This document shows positions 36,058 to 47,854 of a DNA stretch of 64,000 nt, one piece after another (position 1 is the first letter of the stretch; every line of letters begins with the position of its first letter). Below the pieces are notes generated by a model. The model saw only the letters and a program-made list of their open reading frames with translations, was not told the origin of the DNA and did not search any database. The DNA comes from Brachionus plicatilis (Eukaryota; Rotifera; Eurotatoria; Ploima; Brachionidae), in NCBI GenBank assembly GCA_010279815.1, contig QEOQ01000192.1, forward strand, positions 806,210 through 870,209. The letters run 5' to 3'. A program made the position numbers and the translations under genes.

Positions 36058-37024
36058 TTACGGTAAACTCGTGACCATTACTCTTGGAACAATGTCAAAA
36101 TTTGGGTTTATTCCATGCGGAACTAATACCATCGAAACCATGTTATAAAATTTTTTATTTTTTTTTAGAATAAACCTTGACGTCTGACTTAAACTAAGAG
36201 TAAGCGCAAAACTTTGATTTTATTCTTAGAATAATTTCGAATTTATTTTGCAATAAACGTAAAAAATTGTAGAGTTAAATTCGGAATTAAAAAAATTAAA
36301 AATAAAACTTTATTCTAATTTTCAAGAGTAAAAATTAAACTCGATTAACGGTTTGAGTTGACAATGGTGAAATATATGTTTTTGGATCTTTATCTTTTTT
36401 TGAGTAATGTTGCGGAATAAAATGGTTGGACGGATTAGAAATAAAACCGTAAATACAAATAGACATAAGCCAACTAATCGAAGCCCTCTTAGGGAATTGA
36501 AACTTCAGACCAACCAAACCAAATCCCAAATTTCTATAGCTTCCAATATCGAAACTTGTTCAAATCAATTATCACCAAAGAAACCTGGTAGAAAAAGGCT
36601 CCCTCGTGACGAAAATGGTAAAATTATTAGGCAAAATAATAAATAAATGTTTTTATACAGTTTTTTTGGCTATTAAATCGAATTTTTTAATTTTAAATTT
36701 AATTTTAATTTTTAATTTTTAATCGAATTTAATTTTTACTCTTAGAATAAATACAAAAATTAAAATAAAGTTTAATTTTTAATTTTTTTTAATTCCAAAT
36801 TTAACTCTACAATTTTTTACGTTTATTGCAAAATAAATTCGAAATTATTCTAAGAATAAAATCAAAGTTTTGCGCTTACTCTTAGTTTAAAGTCAGACGT
36901 CAAGGTTTATTCTAAAAAAAAAATAAAAAATTTTTTTTAACATGGCTTCGATGGTATTAGTTCGGTATGGAATAATCCAAATTTTGACATTGTTCCAAGA
37001 GTAATGGTCACGAGTTTACGGTAA
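36058..37024. mobile_element. TA-flanked long-inverted-repeat element, unit 2 copy
   Basis: Same element as 12454-13432, 967 bp here, with the same TTACGGTAAACTCG ends and flanking TA. The outer arms differ by small deletions in A/T runs. It contains the 79-codon frame at 36407-36646. Confidence 0.8.
36407..36646 (+). CDS. 79-codon basic ORF in the element, unit 2 copy
   Basis: Same frame as 12810-13049, with KKPGRKRLPRDENGKI near the C-terminus and four substitutions in total. Function unknown; see the unit 1 entry for the reasons for caution. Confidence 0.35.
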   Translation: MLRNKMVGRIRNKTVNTNRHKPTNRSPLRELKLQTNQTKSQISIASNIETCSNQLSPKKPGRKRLPRDENGKIIRQNNK

Positions 37025-37905
37025 TAAAATTTAATTTTAAATATCTCGTTATTTTTGGGTTTTCAAGAAAATTCGAAGTGCGCAGAAGATCGATTTATTT
37101 AATTCAATAAATTTATCATTTTTTACAATTTATTACTTAACAATCATTAACTGTCATTTAGAAGTATTTATTTTTTTTCTGCACCGAGAATAAAATATAA
37201 AATAAAAAAATTAAAATAAAGTTAAACAATTTAAGATATACTGAAATAGAGGGTAACAGGTTTTTATTCTAAATTTTACAGTGCTACGATAGAAAATAGA
37301 TTTATGAAGAAGGTCTCCGCTATTTCGCATTATTTTTATCATTATCGTTTTTCGTTACTTAATGATTTAGCAAATATTGATTGAAGATTTGCCCATGAAA
37401 TTTGGTTGAAATAATGTAAATTTATTTGAAGTTCAAAATTTTGAAAGAACTATTGCTGTTACTTTCCAATCAAAAATAATCTCATTAAACCAAATTAATC
37501 AATTATTTATCATCTTTGATTTTGGAAAGAAAAATATCTTTAAAAATTTATTTAAAATTATAAATTATTTTTGCAGAAGTTAATCTTTTTTCAAAAGTTT
37601 CTTTAATTTTTTTCTTGAAATTAATTAAAAAATTTTCATTTTAGAGTCAATTAGATATTTTTTGATCGAACGTAATACTTCGAAAAGCAAACACTTCCAA
37701 AAACATCAAAATTCAAGTTTTATTGTGAAAATTCCTTTTAATTTGAACAATTTAACTAAGCTTATTTACCACATTATTTTAAGGAAAAAGAATGTTGCTT
37801 TTTTTTCTGATATTGAATTATTATATCTTAAGAATAAATGGAGACAGCTTTTTTAGTAAATTTTAGTTATTTTAAAAAACAATAATTTAAATTTATGAAT
37901 TAAAG
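37025..37905 (+). other. Region upstream of gene D, no signal-peptide exon found
   Basis: Collinear with 13433-14390 except for a loss of about 80 bases near 37575. The spacer-like frame at 37645-37855 is open here (TAT instead of the TAG of unit 1), but its donor phase does not match the next exon. An ATG frame at 37304 (MKKVSAISHYF...) is not hydrophobic enough for a signal peptide. Confidence 0.4.
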
Positions 37906-40900
37906 ATAATTCCTCAATGGTTTTATATGAAGATGCATATTACATAGGATGTTTTAATGATCATTTTCTTAATTTTCCTCAGTTTGAAGAGTCATCAAGT
38001 CACTTCAATTTCAGCAAGTGTTTGGATACATGCAGAGACAAAGATTTTAGCTTTGCCGGAACAGTAAAAATGTACAAATGGTTCTTTTTAATACAATGAA
38101 AACTTTAATTTAAAAAAGAATAAAATTAAACTAAAGATATTTATCTTTCTATTTAGAAACCATATATGGAATAGATGTATATGCGAAAATCGTTATGCAA
38201 CTAGAATGAATAATCAATCGTTTTGTGAATGTCAGTGTAGTGGAGAAGAATCATCATTTTGTGGTTGCCCTAATAACTTCAGATTCTATAGTCTCAAAAG
38301 TATGTAATATGTTTAATTTGTTTTAAAATAATTTAATTGAAAAACTCCATAGATCGATCAACTAGCTATGAGCTCCATTTAAATTATATTGGAAGAGAGT
38401 TATTTCGTATTAAAAAACAATTCAGCACAAACAATAAATGGGATTCAAGTGTCTTGGCTGCAAAAAAATGTATCGAAAATAAAAATTTTTCATTTTCTTC
38501 TTTAATAAGAAAAAAGTACAATTTTGAGTTTGCTTATTAAATTTAGAAAATAATTTTTTGATCATAGTGATTTTTATGCATGCCCTTCTGAAGATGACTT
38601 AATAGAAAGCATTGATATCCAAAATTTTAAAAACATCACAAATGTGACAAAAATTGACAATGATGAATCGGAACATGAAATTGGCAATGTTTATTTGATT
38701 GAAAGTAATTTATTTTTCTAGAGTTTTATTATATAATTATATTGGATAATTTTCAAAAAATATTAGAAAAAAAAATTTCAATAAACTGTCCACCATATAT
38801 CAACATTAATGAATCAGTTGAATGTCAACTTAATGTTGAATTTTTCGATGACCTTTTGGACATTGAAATGGATTTTAATGATGGTGAAATTCAAATCTAT
38901 AAATTGGATAATGGCATTCATTTTTTCAAAAAAATATACAATATCAGCGGCTTATTTACGATCAATGTTCGGATTAAAAATAAAAGAATAAACTTGAATC
39001 CTTTGATATTTGGTATTTTATTAAAAAATACTTGTTAAATTAATTTTCATAAAAAAAATCTTAAGTAAAAGGAAATTTTTCTAGTTCAAATTTCACCGAA
39101 CACTCATTTTTACGTAAAAAAAATTTTCTTTTTTATTAAAATTAAATTTTAATAAGAATATTTAGCAATAAATGGGGATCAAAATTATTTTCAGTATATT
39201 GGATGTTTTTTTAATCAATTGAACATATATCCTGATTCAGATAATTTAAAATTAGAAAATAATAAAGCTAAGATTGAGAGTTTAGAAGAATGTAAGAAAA
39301 GAAATTTCACTTATTCAATAATTGGTCAGAGGTATTTTTTTTTACTTTTTAAAAAAATATTATATTAGATGTAATTTAATTAAGTGGAAATTTTTGCACT
39401 AATAAATACGGACTTTATGGTCGTAGAAATGATAATCAATGCGAATGTATGTGTAGTCTTGCGAATGATGAAAACTGTGGATGTGGTCCATTTGAAATGG
39501 CTTATAGATTGAAGGGTAAAATTTTTTTTGGTTTTTAATTTTTCTTTGAAAAATTAAAAAATTTGATTATTTTGATTTTTTGAATTCAAAATTCGATTGA
39601 GTTTTTAAATTTTGGTAGAAAAAAATATCTTGTATTGTTTGCTTTTAATAAAAAATTAATTTTCAGAAAACTGTATAAATTCAGGAACTTCTAACGAATT
39701 TATTTATGGTTAAAAATATGCTGAATTTATAAATCGTACGCATACGAAAGTGGAATTTTAAAAATAAATAAGACATTCTAGGAATAAAATCACTTCATTA
39801 AATTTATGGAATGATCTGGAAAATAAGAATTAGATGTTAAAATTTTTTAATTATTTGTTTTTTTCTATTTTCGAACAGAACAAAAAACAAATATTATTAA
39901 ATTATTTAATAAATAAACATTTATGTAATTTAAAAAACTTTGACGTCATTTCTTTAAATGAGAATTTTTAAGGTGGTTCAGAACTTTCAACACCAAGCGC
40001 ATCTTTCAAAGGATGTTTTTATACTGATAGTGTCTTCAATTCCAATTATTTGGGACGTAATACTTTAAGCTTATGCTTAAATTATTGTATTAAAAATAAT
40101 GCAAAATTTTTTGCCATTTCCAATGGGTAATTTTACATTAAGTCTTTTTTTTATTTTTGAATAATTTTTCTCTAGTTTTGAATGTTTTTGTGATAATGAA
40201 AATAATTTTGGCTCGCAAGTAGACACTAGATTATGTGACATCAAATGCCCAGGGAATGCAAGTGAAATTTGCGGTGGTTATTTTGGTCTAATGAGCGTTT
40301 ATGAGATCACAAGTAGAATGTTTGATATTTGATTAAAAAAAAATTTTAGTTAAAAATTTAGATGCGTCTATTGTTTTAACTACTGCGGATAAAGAAATAA
40401 TGATTAACCAAAGCTTTGAATTGAACTTTGAATTTAATGAAATTCCTTTCGAAGAAATCATGTATTTTACCATTGAGTTTGGTGATGGAGACACCAAGAT
40501 AGTAATCTATTCAGAAATTGATTCGGAATCATTTCAAGAGCAAAATGTTGTTGTCATCAAGAGACACAATGAAAACAGCATTAGTGAGATCTCGATTGAA
40601 AAAGAATATCAGGATATTGGTCCTCATTCAATAAGAGTATATAACAAGGAAGAAAAAAATATTCTCTCTATCGATATTTTAAGTAAATTATTCAATTTAT
40701 TTTAATAAATATTTTAAAGGTTTTTATTTAAGTAAAAAGTAATGAAACAATGTACAGAGGTTTCAAACCAATATTTATTTTCATTTTTGGTAAGCAATTT
40801 TAAATTTTAAAATTATACTTAATTAAGTACCGAGATTTTTCAATTATTCAAATTCCATCTAGAAATTCGGTTAATTTTTTTGATTTTGAAAAATTGTTGG

Positions 40901-43900
40901 CCAACTTTTAACAAATTAAACTTTAACTTTAAACTTTGAACGAAAGAAGAATAATTATCCAGGGAATACGCTAATGAGAATTTATATATGAGAAGATTTT
41001 AAAAATTTTTCATGATTTTGGATTAGATTGAACGCGATAAGGTCTCATGATTTTGTTGAAAATAATCTTCAAGGAATTTTGTTATTTCTAATTATTGTAA
41101 TTAATCTTAGATGAATTTTCTAATGACGCTACTACTAACTTAATTCCCGATTTTTTTTCAATTTTTCCTAAAGCATCTTTAAGTTTCATAACCATTCATT
41201 TGGACTGGTAATTGGTCGACTGCATTTCAAAATAACAATTTTATTAATAAAACATATAAATAGTTTTATCAAAAAACCAAACCAAAATAAAAAGTGTCAA
41301 AACAACTAATTGAAAAAAGTGTGCATCAAAATAACAAATTATTATTTATTTTATTAATTTATTGTTTTATATGTGCCGAGCTAAAGCTTCTTTAGATTAA
41401 AAAATAATAAAAATTTAAAGAAAAAATATCTTTTTGTTCTGCCCAAATGATCGAAAATATTAATTTTTTTCTTTTGTCTGAAGCAGAGTTGTTCCTCAAG
41501 TTGCTATTTTTCAAGTCTTTCGACCAAAAAGTCAAGTCAAAACTTGACTTGACTTTTTAAAATATAATCATAAAATAAAATCATAAAATAATTTTAATAT
41601 GAAATATCACTTCTAAGTAAAATACTTATCTTTTTCTTTTGCTGTTTGTTGCGTCCATCCCTAAACCTTTTAAGGTAAAATGAAATTTTAAAAAATTCAA
41701 AACTTCTAGTTATGGAAATTGAATCAATTTTATGATCTTAATTGAAATTTGAATAAATATAAAATTTGGAGAGAATAATGTAGATGACTGGGATATCAGA
41801 AAAAAAACAAAATTAGAATTTTTCAGAGTTTTACTGAATAATTATTCTTTATATTAAAAAATCATCTTTCTATTTAATAAAGAAGAATTTATAACAGTTT
41901 TAAGTAATAATTACATTATATTAATTAATGGAAAATTAATAATATTGCATATTTACAAATATTATATTCGAACCTTTCTTTCATTCGAAAAGTTTCGTTA
42001 TTTATCCGAATCTTAATATTTATATTCTAATATAAACACCCGATTTTATTTCGAAAAATTAAAATTTTAATTGTGTCAAAAAGACTTTATTAAAAGATAA
42101 TGAAAAAACTGATTTTTAATATAAAGAAAATGGTGATTACATCGGATGCTATGCGAATATTGAATATGTAAGAATTAATTATCATCTTTTCGTAAAAAAC
42201 CAGGAAATATGTGCAATTCAATGTTTAAATAATGGATTTGTATTTTCTGCAACCCAAAACATGTAATAATTCCTGAAATTGTGAATTTTTCAAACAAAGA
42301 TCCAAAACAATAACTTTAAATTTATAATGTTTGTTTTTGTTCTTTGTTCCATAATCAAAATAATTTAACTCTTTTTCTTCATAATTTATTTTTAAAGGTT
42401 AGAAAGAGCCTGTCTTTGTAGATCAAGTAATCCAATAAATCAAGCGGTAAGCTCATGTTATTGTGCATGTCCGTATTCAAATCACCGTTTTTGTGGATGC
42501 CATTTTTTTACTCGCTTGTACAAAATTCAAGGTAAATTAAAAAGAATTGTTAAAGTTTCTAGATAATTTTAAAAACTTTAAAGTGAACACAACAAAGACA
42601 TCAATGATCGGAATTTACTCTGGATGCTTTCAGATAAGTCCAAGTTTTAAAAAAAATATAGAAATTGGATTTCTGAACAATGATGTTTGTATCATTTACT
42701 GCAATGAGAATAACTATAGCTATGCAGCCACTAAAATGGGGTTGAAATTTATCTGATTATAAAAATGTGAAGCTGTATTAGGGAAAAATATCTTAAAGTT
42801 GAATTTCTTATTGTAATAATAATGTTTGTTTTAAAAAAAATTTGACCGTTTATCAGAAATTTTTAAATTAAACCAATTGATATTGTTTTATTATTGAAAT
42901 AGTGTTTAGATAAAAGGACCGCAATTAAGTCCGAGAAATAAAAAAATCTAAAATTCACTAATTTATGAAAATTAATTAAAGAAAATTTGTCAAATAACGG
43001 AAATTAGCGTAAAAATGTGAAAACCTTTTTAATATTTAAATAAAAAATTTAAAATGATATTTTAGAATAGAAAATTCATTTTCTTGAAAAAAATTTAAAG
43101 TTTTCATAAACATATTTTTGTTTAATCAGATGAAATATTAGATTTTTTTAGTAAAATTTGGAAAACATTTTTAAAAAAGCAAAAATTGTTTAAATTAATT
43201 TAAATCATTTTTATTTTGAAAAAAAAACACAGATAATAAAAAAAAAGAATCGGAAGAATAAATTTAATTTTTTTTAGGTATCAAAAGAATTCAGTCTTTT
43301 TTATAGAATTTTGAAAATCAAATTAACTAAAAAGATAATGAATTAGACATTTTTAAAATTTTTTTATGCATTTGAATTTATTTTTGTACTTATGTTTAAT
43401 TTTTAATCAAAAATTTAATTAATTTTATCCTATTTTTGCATTTTTACAAAAATTTTACAATAAAATCTAATATATCATATATGAATGGTCATTCATATCA
43501 AATCAACATTTCATTGAAAACAAAAGATGACCCTTCGCTGTCTTTTCAATTGGCAATTGAACACCCATTTCAAAAAATTCCCAGCTCAGGAAAAACAGGT
43601 TAAATTGACCGGTTTAACATTAGACTCGACAAAATAATCTAAATTTTCCAAAAAGATTTTTTTTGATTTTTACTCTTTACCTTTTAATTTTGAAAAAATA
43701 GAAATTTTATTTTAAATATAAAATAATTTGAATTTAATCAAATTTTTTTCAAATAAACTCTGACAGCTTCATAAATTTTAATTTTAATTTAATGTTTTAG
43801 TTATTTTTATTTTTTTTTAATTAGAACGATTTGTTCTTGTTCTAATTTAATTGATGTAAACAACCAAGACGATGAGTTAAATTGTGATATCAAATGCAAT

Positions 43901-46664
43901 GGGAATCTTAACCAAACATGTGGTGGTTATTTTAGAAACAGTATCTATCATATATTAAGTATTTGATTTTTAATTTTTTGAAATTAATTATATTCTACCT
44001 ATTGATATAGATTTAAAATTTGATTTACTGTGTCCTAAAACCGGCGAAAAATACCAAGAAATAAGTTGTCTGATAAATGTAACTTCGGATCATCACTATG
44101 ATTTCAATTATACGCTTTTGGTTGATTTTGGTGATTCAGAAATTCGCCAGTATTCGCTAACTTTGAATCGTTTGCTTCAAGTCAATAAAAAATTCAATAG
44201 AACAGGAAAATTTAGAATTTTTTCAGCATTTCAACAGATACCATTAAATAATACGGCTTTTATTGAAGGTAAACACTTTTTTAAAATTTAAATTTGTTTA
44301 AATTTCTTATTTCCCGGTTTACACAAAAAAGTCACAAGAAGCTTTTTAGAAATTAATCATGAGAATGATTATCAAGGTTGTTATTATGACAGAATCCCTT
44401 ATGAAATAAATGAGCTTGTTTTTGTGAATAAGGACAAAATGACAAATAAAATGTGCCAAATGGTTTGTTCAAATTTTGGATATAACTTTTCTGCAACTTA
44501 TAATCAGTACCATTGCTCTTGTGGAAATTTGTTTGGATCGTATAATAGAGCAAATAATTGCGATCTTAAATGTCCGGGTGATTTCAGTGAATTTTGTGGA
44601 GGAAAAGTTTTTTATCCATTTTCAGTTTACAATTCAGATATATGTAGGCTTTTCACTTAATTTTTATACTTAATGAAAAAAAAAATACAAATAAAATTAA
44701 AAAGCTTCGTTTTATTATGGAATGTTTTCAGAATGTACAACAGTAGATAAAACATCTTTAACGATTATTCCACAAAATACAAATATAAATTGTTTAAATG
44801 CTTGTAAAAATAAACTGTTTTCCAGAAGCCATTTCAGAAACAGGTAATTTTTATTTAGAGATTAAAATTTAACTTGTTGAAAAAATAACAAATTATTTTA
44901 AATTTCATTTCAAAAAAATAAAATTAAATTGATATAACTTTAAGAAAAAAACAAAACGATTTTATTAATGTTAATCATTAATTTCTCATTTTCAAATTTA
45001 ATTATACTAAAGAATATTTAAAAAAAAAACTTTTTTCAAGTTTATCTTCAACCGAGTGTTATTGTTCAGAGGAAAATTACAAAATAATAGAACTTGATTA
45101 CAGTAATTCAAATTGTGACTACAGAGAACTTGGAGGCGAGGGTGGATCTGATTATTATCTAAAAAGTGTCTTCAAAGCCAATCATAGAGAATCGGAAATA
45201 TCCATGAATAGATTTTATCTAAACCATTCTGGATGTGTCCATTTTGATCCTGCTTTTGATGAAATTTCTATTGAGTTTAAAAATAATTCGGTTTTTAATT
45301 GTGCAATTTTTTGTCAACTAATGAATTCCAGTATTTTAGTTTCCATGATGACAAAATGTTTTTGCTTAAAAAATCTTCATACTAATTTTAAAAATTCAAC
45401 TAATGGCGGTTTAGAAGCCAGTTCAGATGGACACTACAATGTAAACATAAAAGAAGCTGTCCAATACACAATAAATGGTTATTTTTTAATTTGAAAAAGA
45501 AACTTAAATTTAATAGTGTAATTTTAGAAATTCCTCAAGAATTGATTTTAAATGAGAAAAATCATTTCGAAGAACAAATCTGCGAGTATCCACTTTTGCA
45601 CAAAGTTATTTCGCCTAGCTTTTCAAATGAATTACAATGCATTAATTTGTGTTTTAACTTAAAGTTTATACTTGCCCAATATATAAACAAGTAATGATTA
45701 ATTATAAAAATTGAATGGTTGTAATATAAATTTTAAAAGGATTTGTTATTGTGGAAATCACTTTAAAGAAGAAATCAAAGATAATTGTGGTAAAATTTTT
45801 TTAATAAAAGGTAAACTTGAAAAAATGAAAGCATTTAATTTTGATAAAAATAAATTTATTTTTCTCATAGAACCTGTTTCCACAACAATTTTCGATACTC
45901 AAAAAACAACTTCTTTTATTGAGAATTTATCAAGTTATTCAAATTACAAATTGAGTTTCTTCGACCTGATTTCATTCACTTCTTCAAATCAAAGCAAAGC
46001 CACTGAAGCAAATAATTTAAGTGAGTCGGACCCGGAAGAATTTTTAAGCTTAAATTCAGAAAAATTAGCAAATTTAATATCAACAATAGATTATGATATA
46101 TCAGGCTGCTTGGTCAATTGTTCAAATCATGGAATTTGCAAAAAAAATCACATTCAAAGATATGAATGTCTGTGTGAAATGGATCATTTCGGAAAATCTT
46201 GTGAGAAAAACAAAAAGCCCTGTAACAATGCCAAATTGTGTCTCAACAACAGTACTTGTGTTGACTTGGTAAATTTTGAAAATGGAAAAGATAAAATTAG
46301 ATATGACTATATGTGTTTGTGCAGCCAAAATTATTACGGTCAACATTGTCAAAATGAGGTGAATTTATGTGAAAACATGACTTGTTCAAAAAATGGTTAT
46401 TGTAGAGTTAATGCAACTGGCTATCCTGAATGCCGATGCTTTAAGCATTATACTGGAACAGAATGTGAAACTATGAATAAAGAACTAGTCTTTATTCGAA
46501 CAATTATTACAATTAGCACCATAATCAGCATTGTATTTTTGGTATCATTGAGTGCATTAATAATTTTCAATGATGTGATGAACTTTTTTCTCAAGAAAAA
46601 AGTCACTAAAAAGGCGAAAAAATCTGACCATATAGTTAAATATACTTATAAACAAAAATCATAA
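37906..46664 (+). CDS. Gene D: WSC/PKD/EGF single-span membrane protein, ~1,500 residues plus unseen first exon
   Basis: Exons: 37906-38071, 38157-38299, 38353-38515, 38568-38704, 38767-39012, 39166-39331, 39385-39515, 39973-40126, 40176-40312, 40362-40682, 42127-42262, 42398-42531, 42584-42740, 43825-43958, 44011-44268, 44332-44643, 44705-44843, 45041-45477, 45528-45690, 45740-45810, 45871-46664. Lengths sum to 4,499, which with a phase-1 first exon is a multiple of three. Domain order is identical to gene C: (WSC-WSC-PKD) x3, WSC x4, stalk, EGF x3, span. The PKD exons carry clear cores (IEFGDGD at 40478, VDFGDSE at 44127). Two exons are fused relative to C and F: WSC7 is undivided, and the second half of WSC8 shares an exon with WSC9. 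The donor at 42741 (GTTGAA) is weak; read-through would stop at 42756, giving a secreted fragment. The signal-peptide exon was not located. Confidence 0.75.
40683..42126 (+). other. 1.4-kb intron of gene D with a CAGAGTTG repeat
   Basis: At 41484 it carries CAGAGTTGTTCCTCAAGT followed by overlapping AAGTC/GACTT words to about 41560, the opposite end of the family that ends CAACTCTG elsewhere. Gene B lacks this repeat and has other insertions in the same intron. No gene seen. Confidence 0.5.
42741..43824 (+). other. 1.1-kb intron of gene D
   Basis: AT-rich and partly collinear with 21120-22115 of gene B. It contains GAATGGTCATTCATATCAAATC at about 43483 (also at 21881), an imperfect palindrome. 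No gene seen. It begins with the non-consensus donor GTTGAA. Confidence 0.5.
45871..46664 (+). CDS. Gene D terminal exon: stalk, three EGF-like domains, membrane span
   Basis: The preceding 60-nt intron (45811-45870) contains no in-frame stop and is a multiple of three, so the open frame appears to start at 45711; the splice sites and the gene B alignment show it is an intron. The exon encodes a Ser/Thr/Asn-rich stalk, DYDISGCLVNC, three EGF-like domains with an insert in EGF2 (FENGKDKIRYDY), a span (STIISIVFLVSLSALIIF), Asn-Asp-Val, and a Lys-rich tail ending KQKS. Confidence 0.88.
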
Positions 46665-47854
46665 GAATTCATTTTTCAAAAACATTTTAACTTTTAATTG
46701 TGACAATTTTATTTTTTTTGCAATAGACAATAAATATAATTTTCATTAAAGAAAAAATTTTTTTTAGAAATTTGAAAATGAAGAAATGTAAGTTTATTCA
46801 AAGCTCGACTAAACACATTTTTTTGATGAAACTAACTAAAATTCTCCAAATAAACTTTGAAATTATTCAAATTTTTTTCGTTACTTATAGTTTACTTAAC
46901 TGTTACCTGGTTATAATAGTCATTAAATTTGCGAGGAGTTTCAAGAAAACAAAAATTCAGATAAAGAAAGTAGTCTAAAATATGAATCGCTTAGATTCCA
47001 TAAAGCTAAATCTGAAAACAATGACGAGGCAAAAGAATGATAGAATGTCTTTTAAAGTTAATCGATTATAAGGAAAAGATTGAAAAAACTTAATTAAACT
47101 AATAATTTTCTAGAAAAGTATGGCTTATATGCATTTCAGCATAGAAAACTTCAAAGAATGTTGTCTTTTGCTTATAAAATTTTTTTTTAAAATAATTTAC
47201 CTGATAATTTAAGATTGAAATTGAAGAAAAATGACTCAAGAAATTTGAAATATAATTTTTAAAAAAAATGAGAATCTGATTGAACCAGCGTCAAAAGCAG
47301 CAAATGGTGAAAAAACCTTTGAATTTTTTTTTACAAAATTGATGAATACCTTTGTGATCAAGAGATCAATTTTGAAGTTTGCAGCATTCAAGCAGTCAAT
47401 ATTCAATAATATTAATTTGATATTTACAGATTTTGTAAAAAAATTTAAAAAAAATTTAACCTAAATATTTCTATGTTTTAATTTTTTAATTTTTTATAAA
47501 CGAAATCTTTTTCTAATTTTTAAAACATCAAAATCAAATAAAAGGAGCGTTAATCGATCTTGAAAGGGCACTAGCCTGTTTATTTATTTTGAACTTACTT
47601 AATTTACACCCGGTGAGTAAATTTTTAATCAATTTAAATTATTTTAATATTATGTAAAAAAAACTGAAGAAATTGTTCTGACAAAAAATTAATTTTTAAA
47701 TATAATTTTAAAAAGTAAACTTGGGCATTCTGGGAGATTTTCATATTTATTTTTCTTTCAATTAACTCACAAGAAAATTTTTTCTTTATTCTCTTACCAT
47801 TTAGAATTTAATATTTAGAATTTTCAGTTTTTATTAATTTTTTTTTTCAATTAG
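46665..47854. other. Intergenic and intron-derived sequence between gene D and pseudogene E
   Basis: The first part matches sequence after gene B to about 46920. From about 47727 it matches the intron before the penultimate WSC exon of genes A and C. The breakpoint that removed the first 22 exons of gene E therefore lies between about 46930 and 47727. No gene seen in that stretch; short frames are AT-rich noise. Confidence 0.55.
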
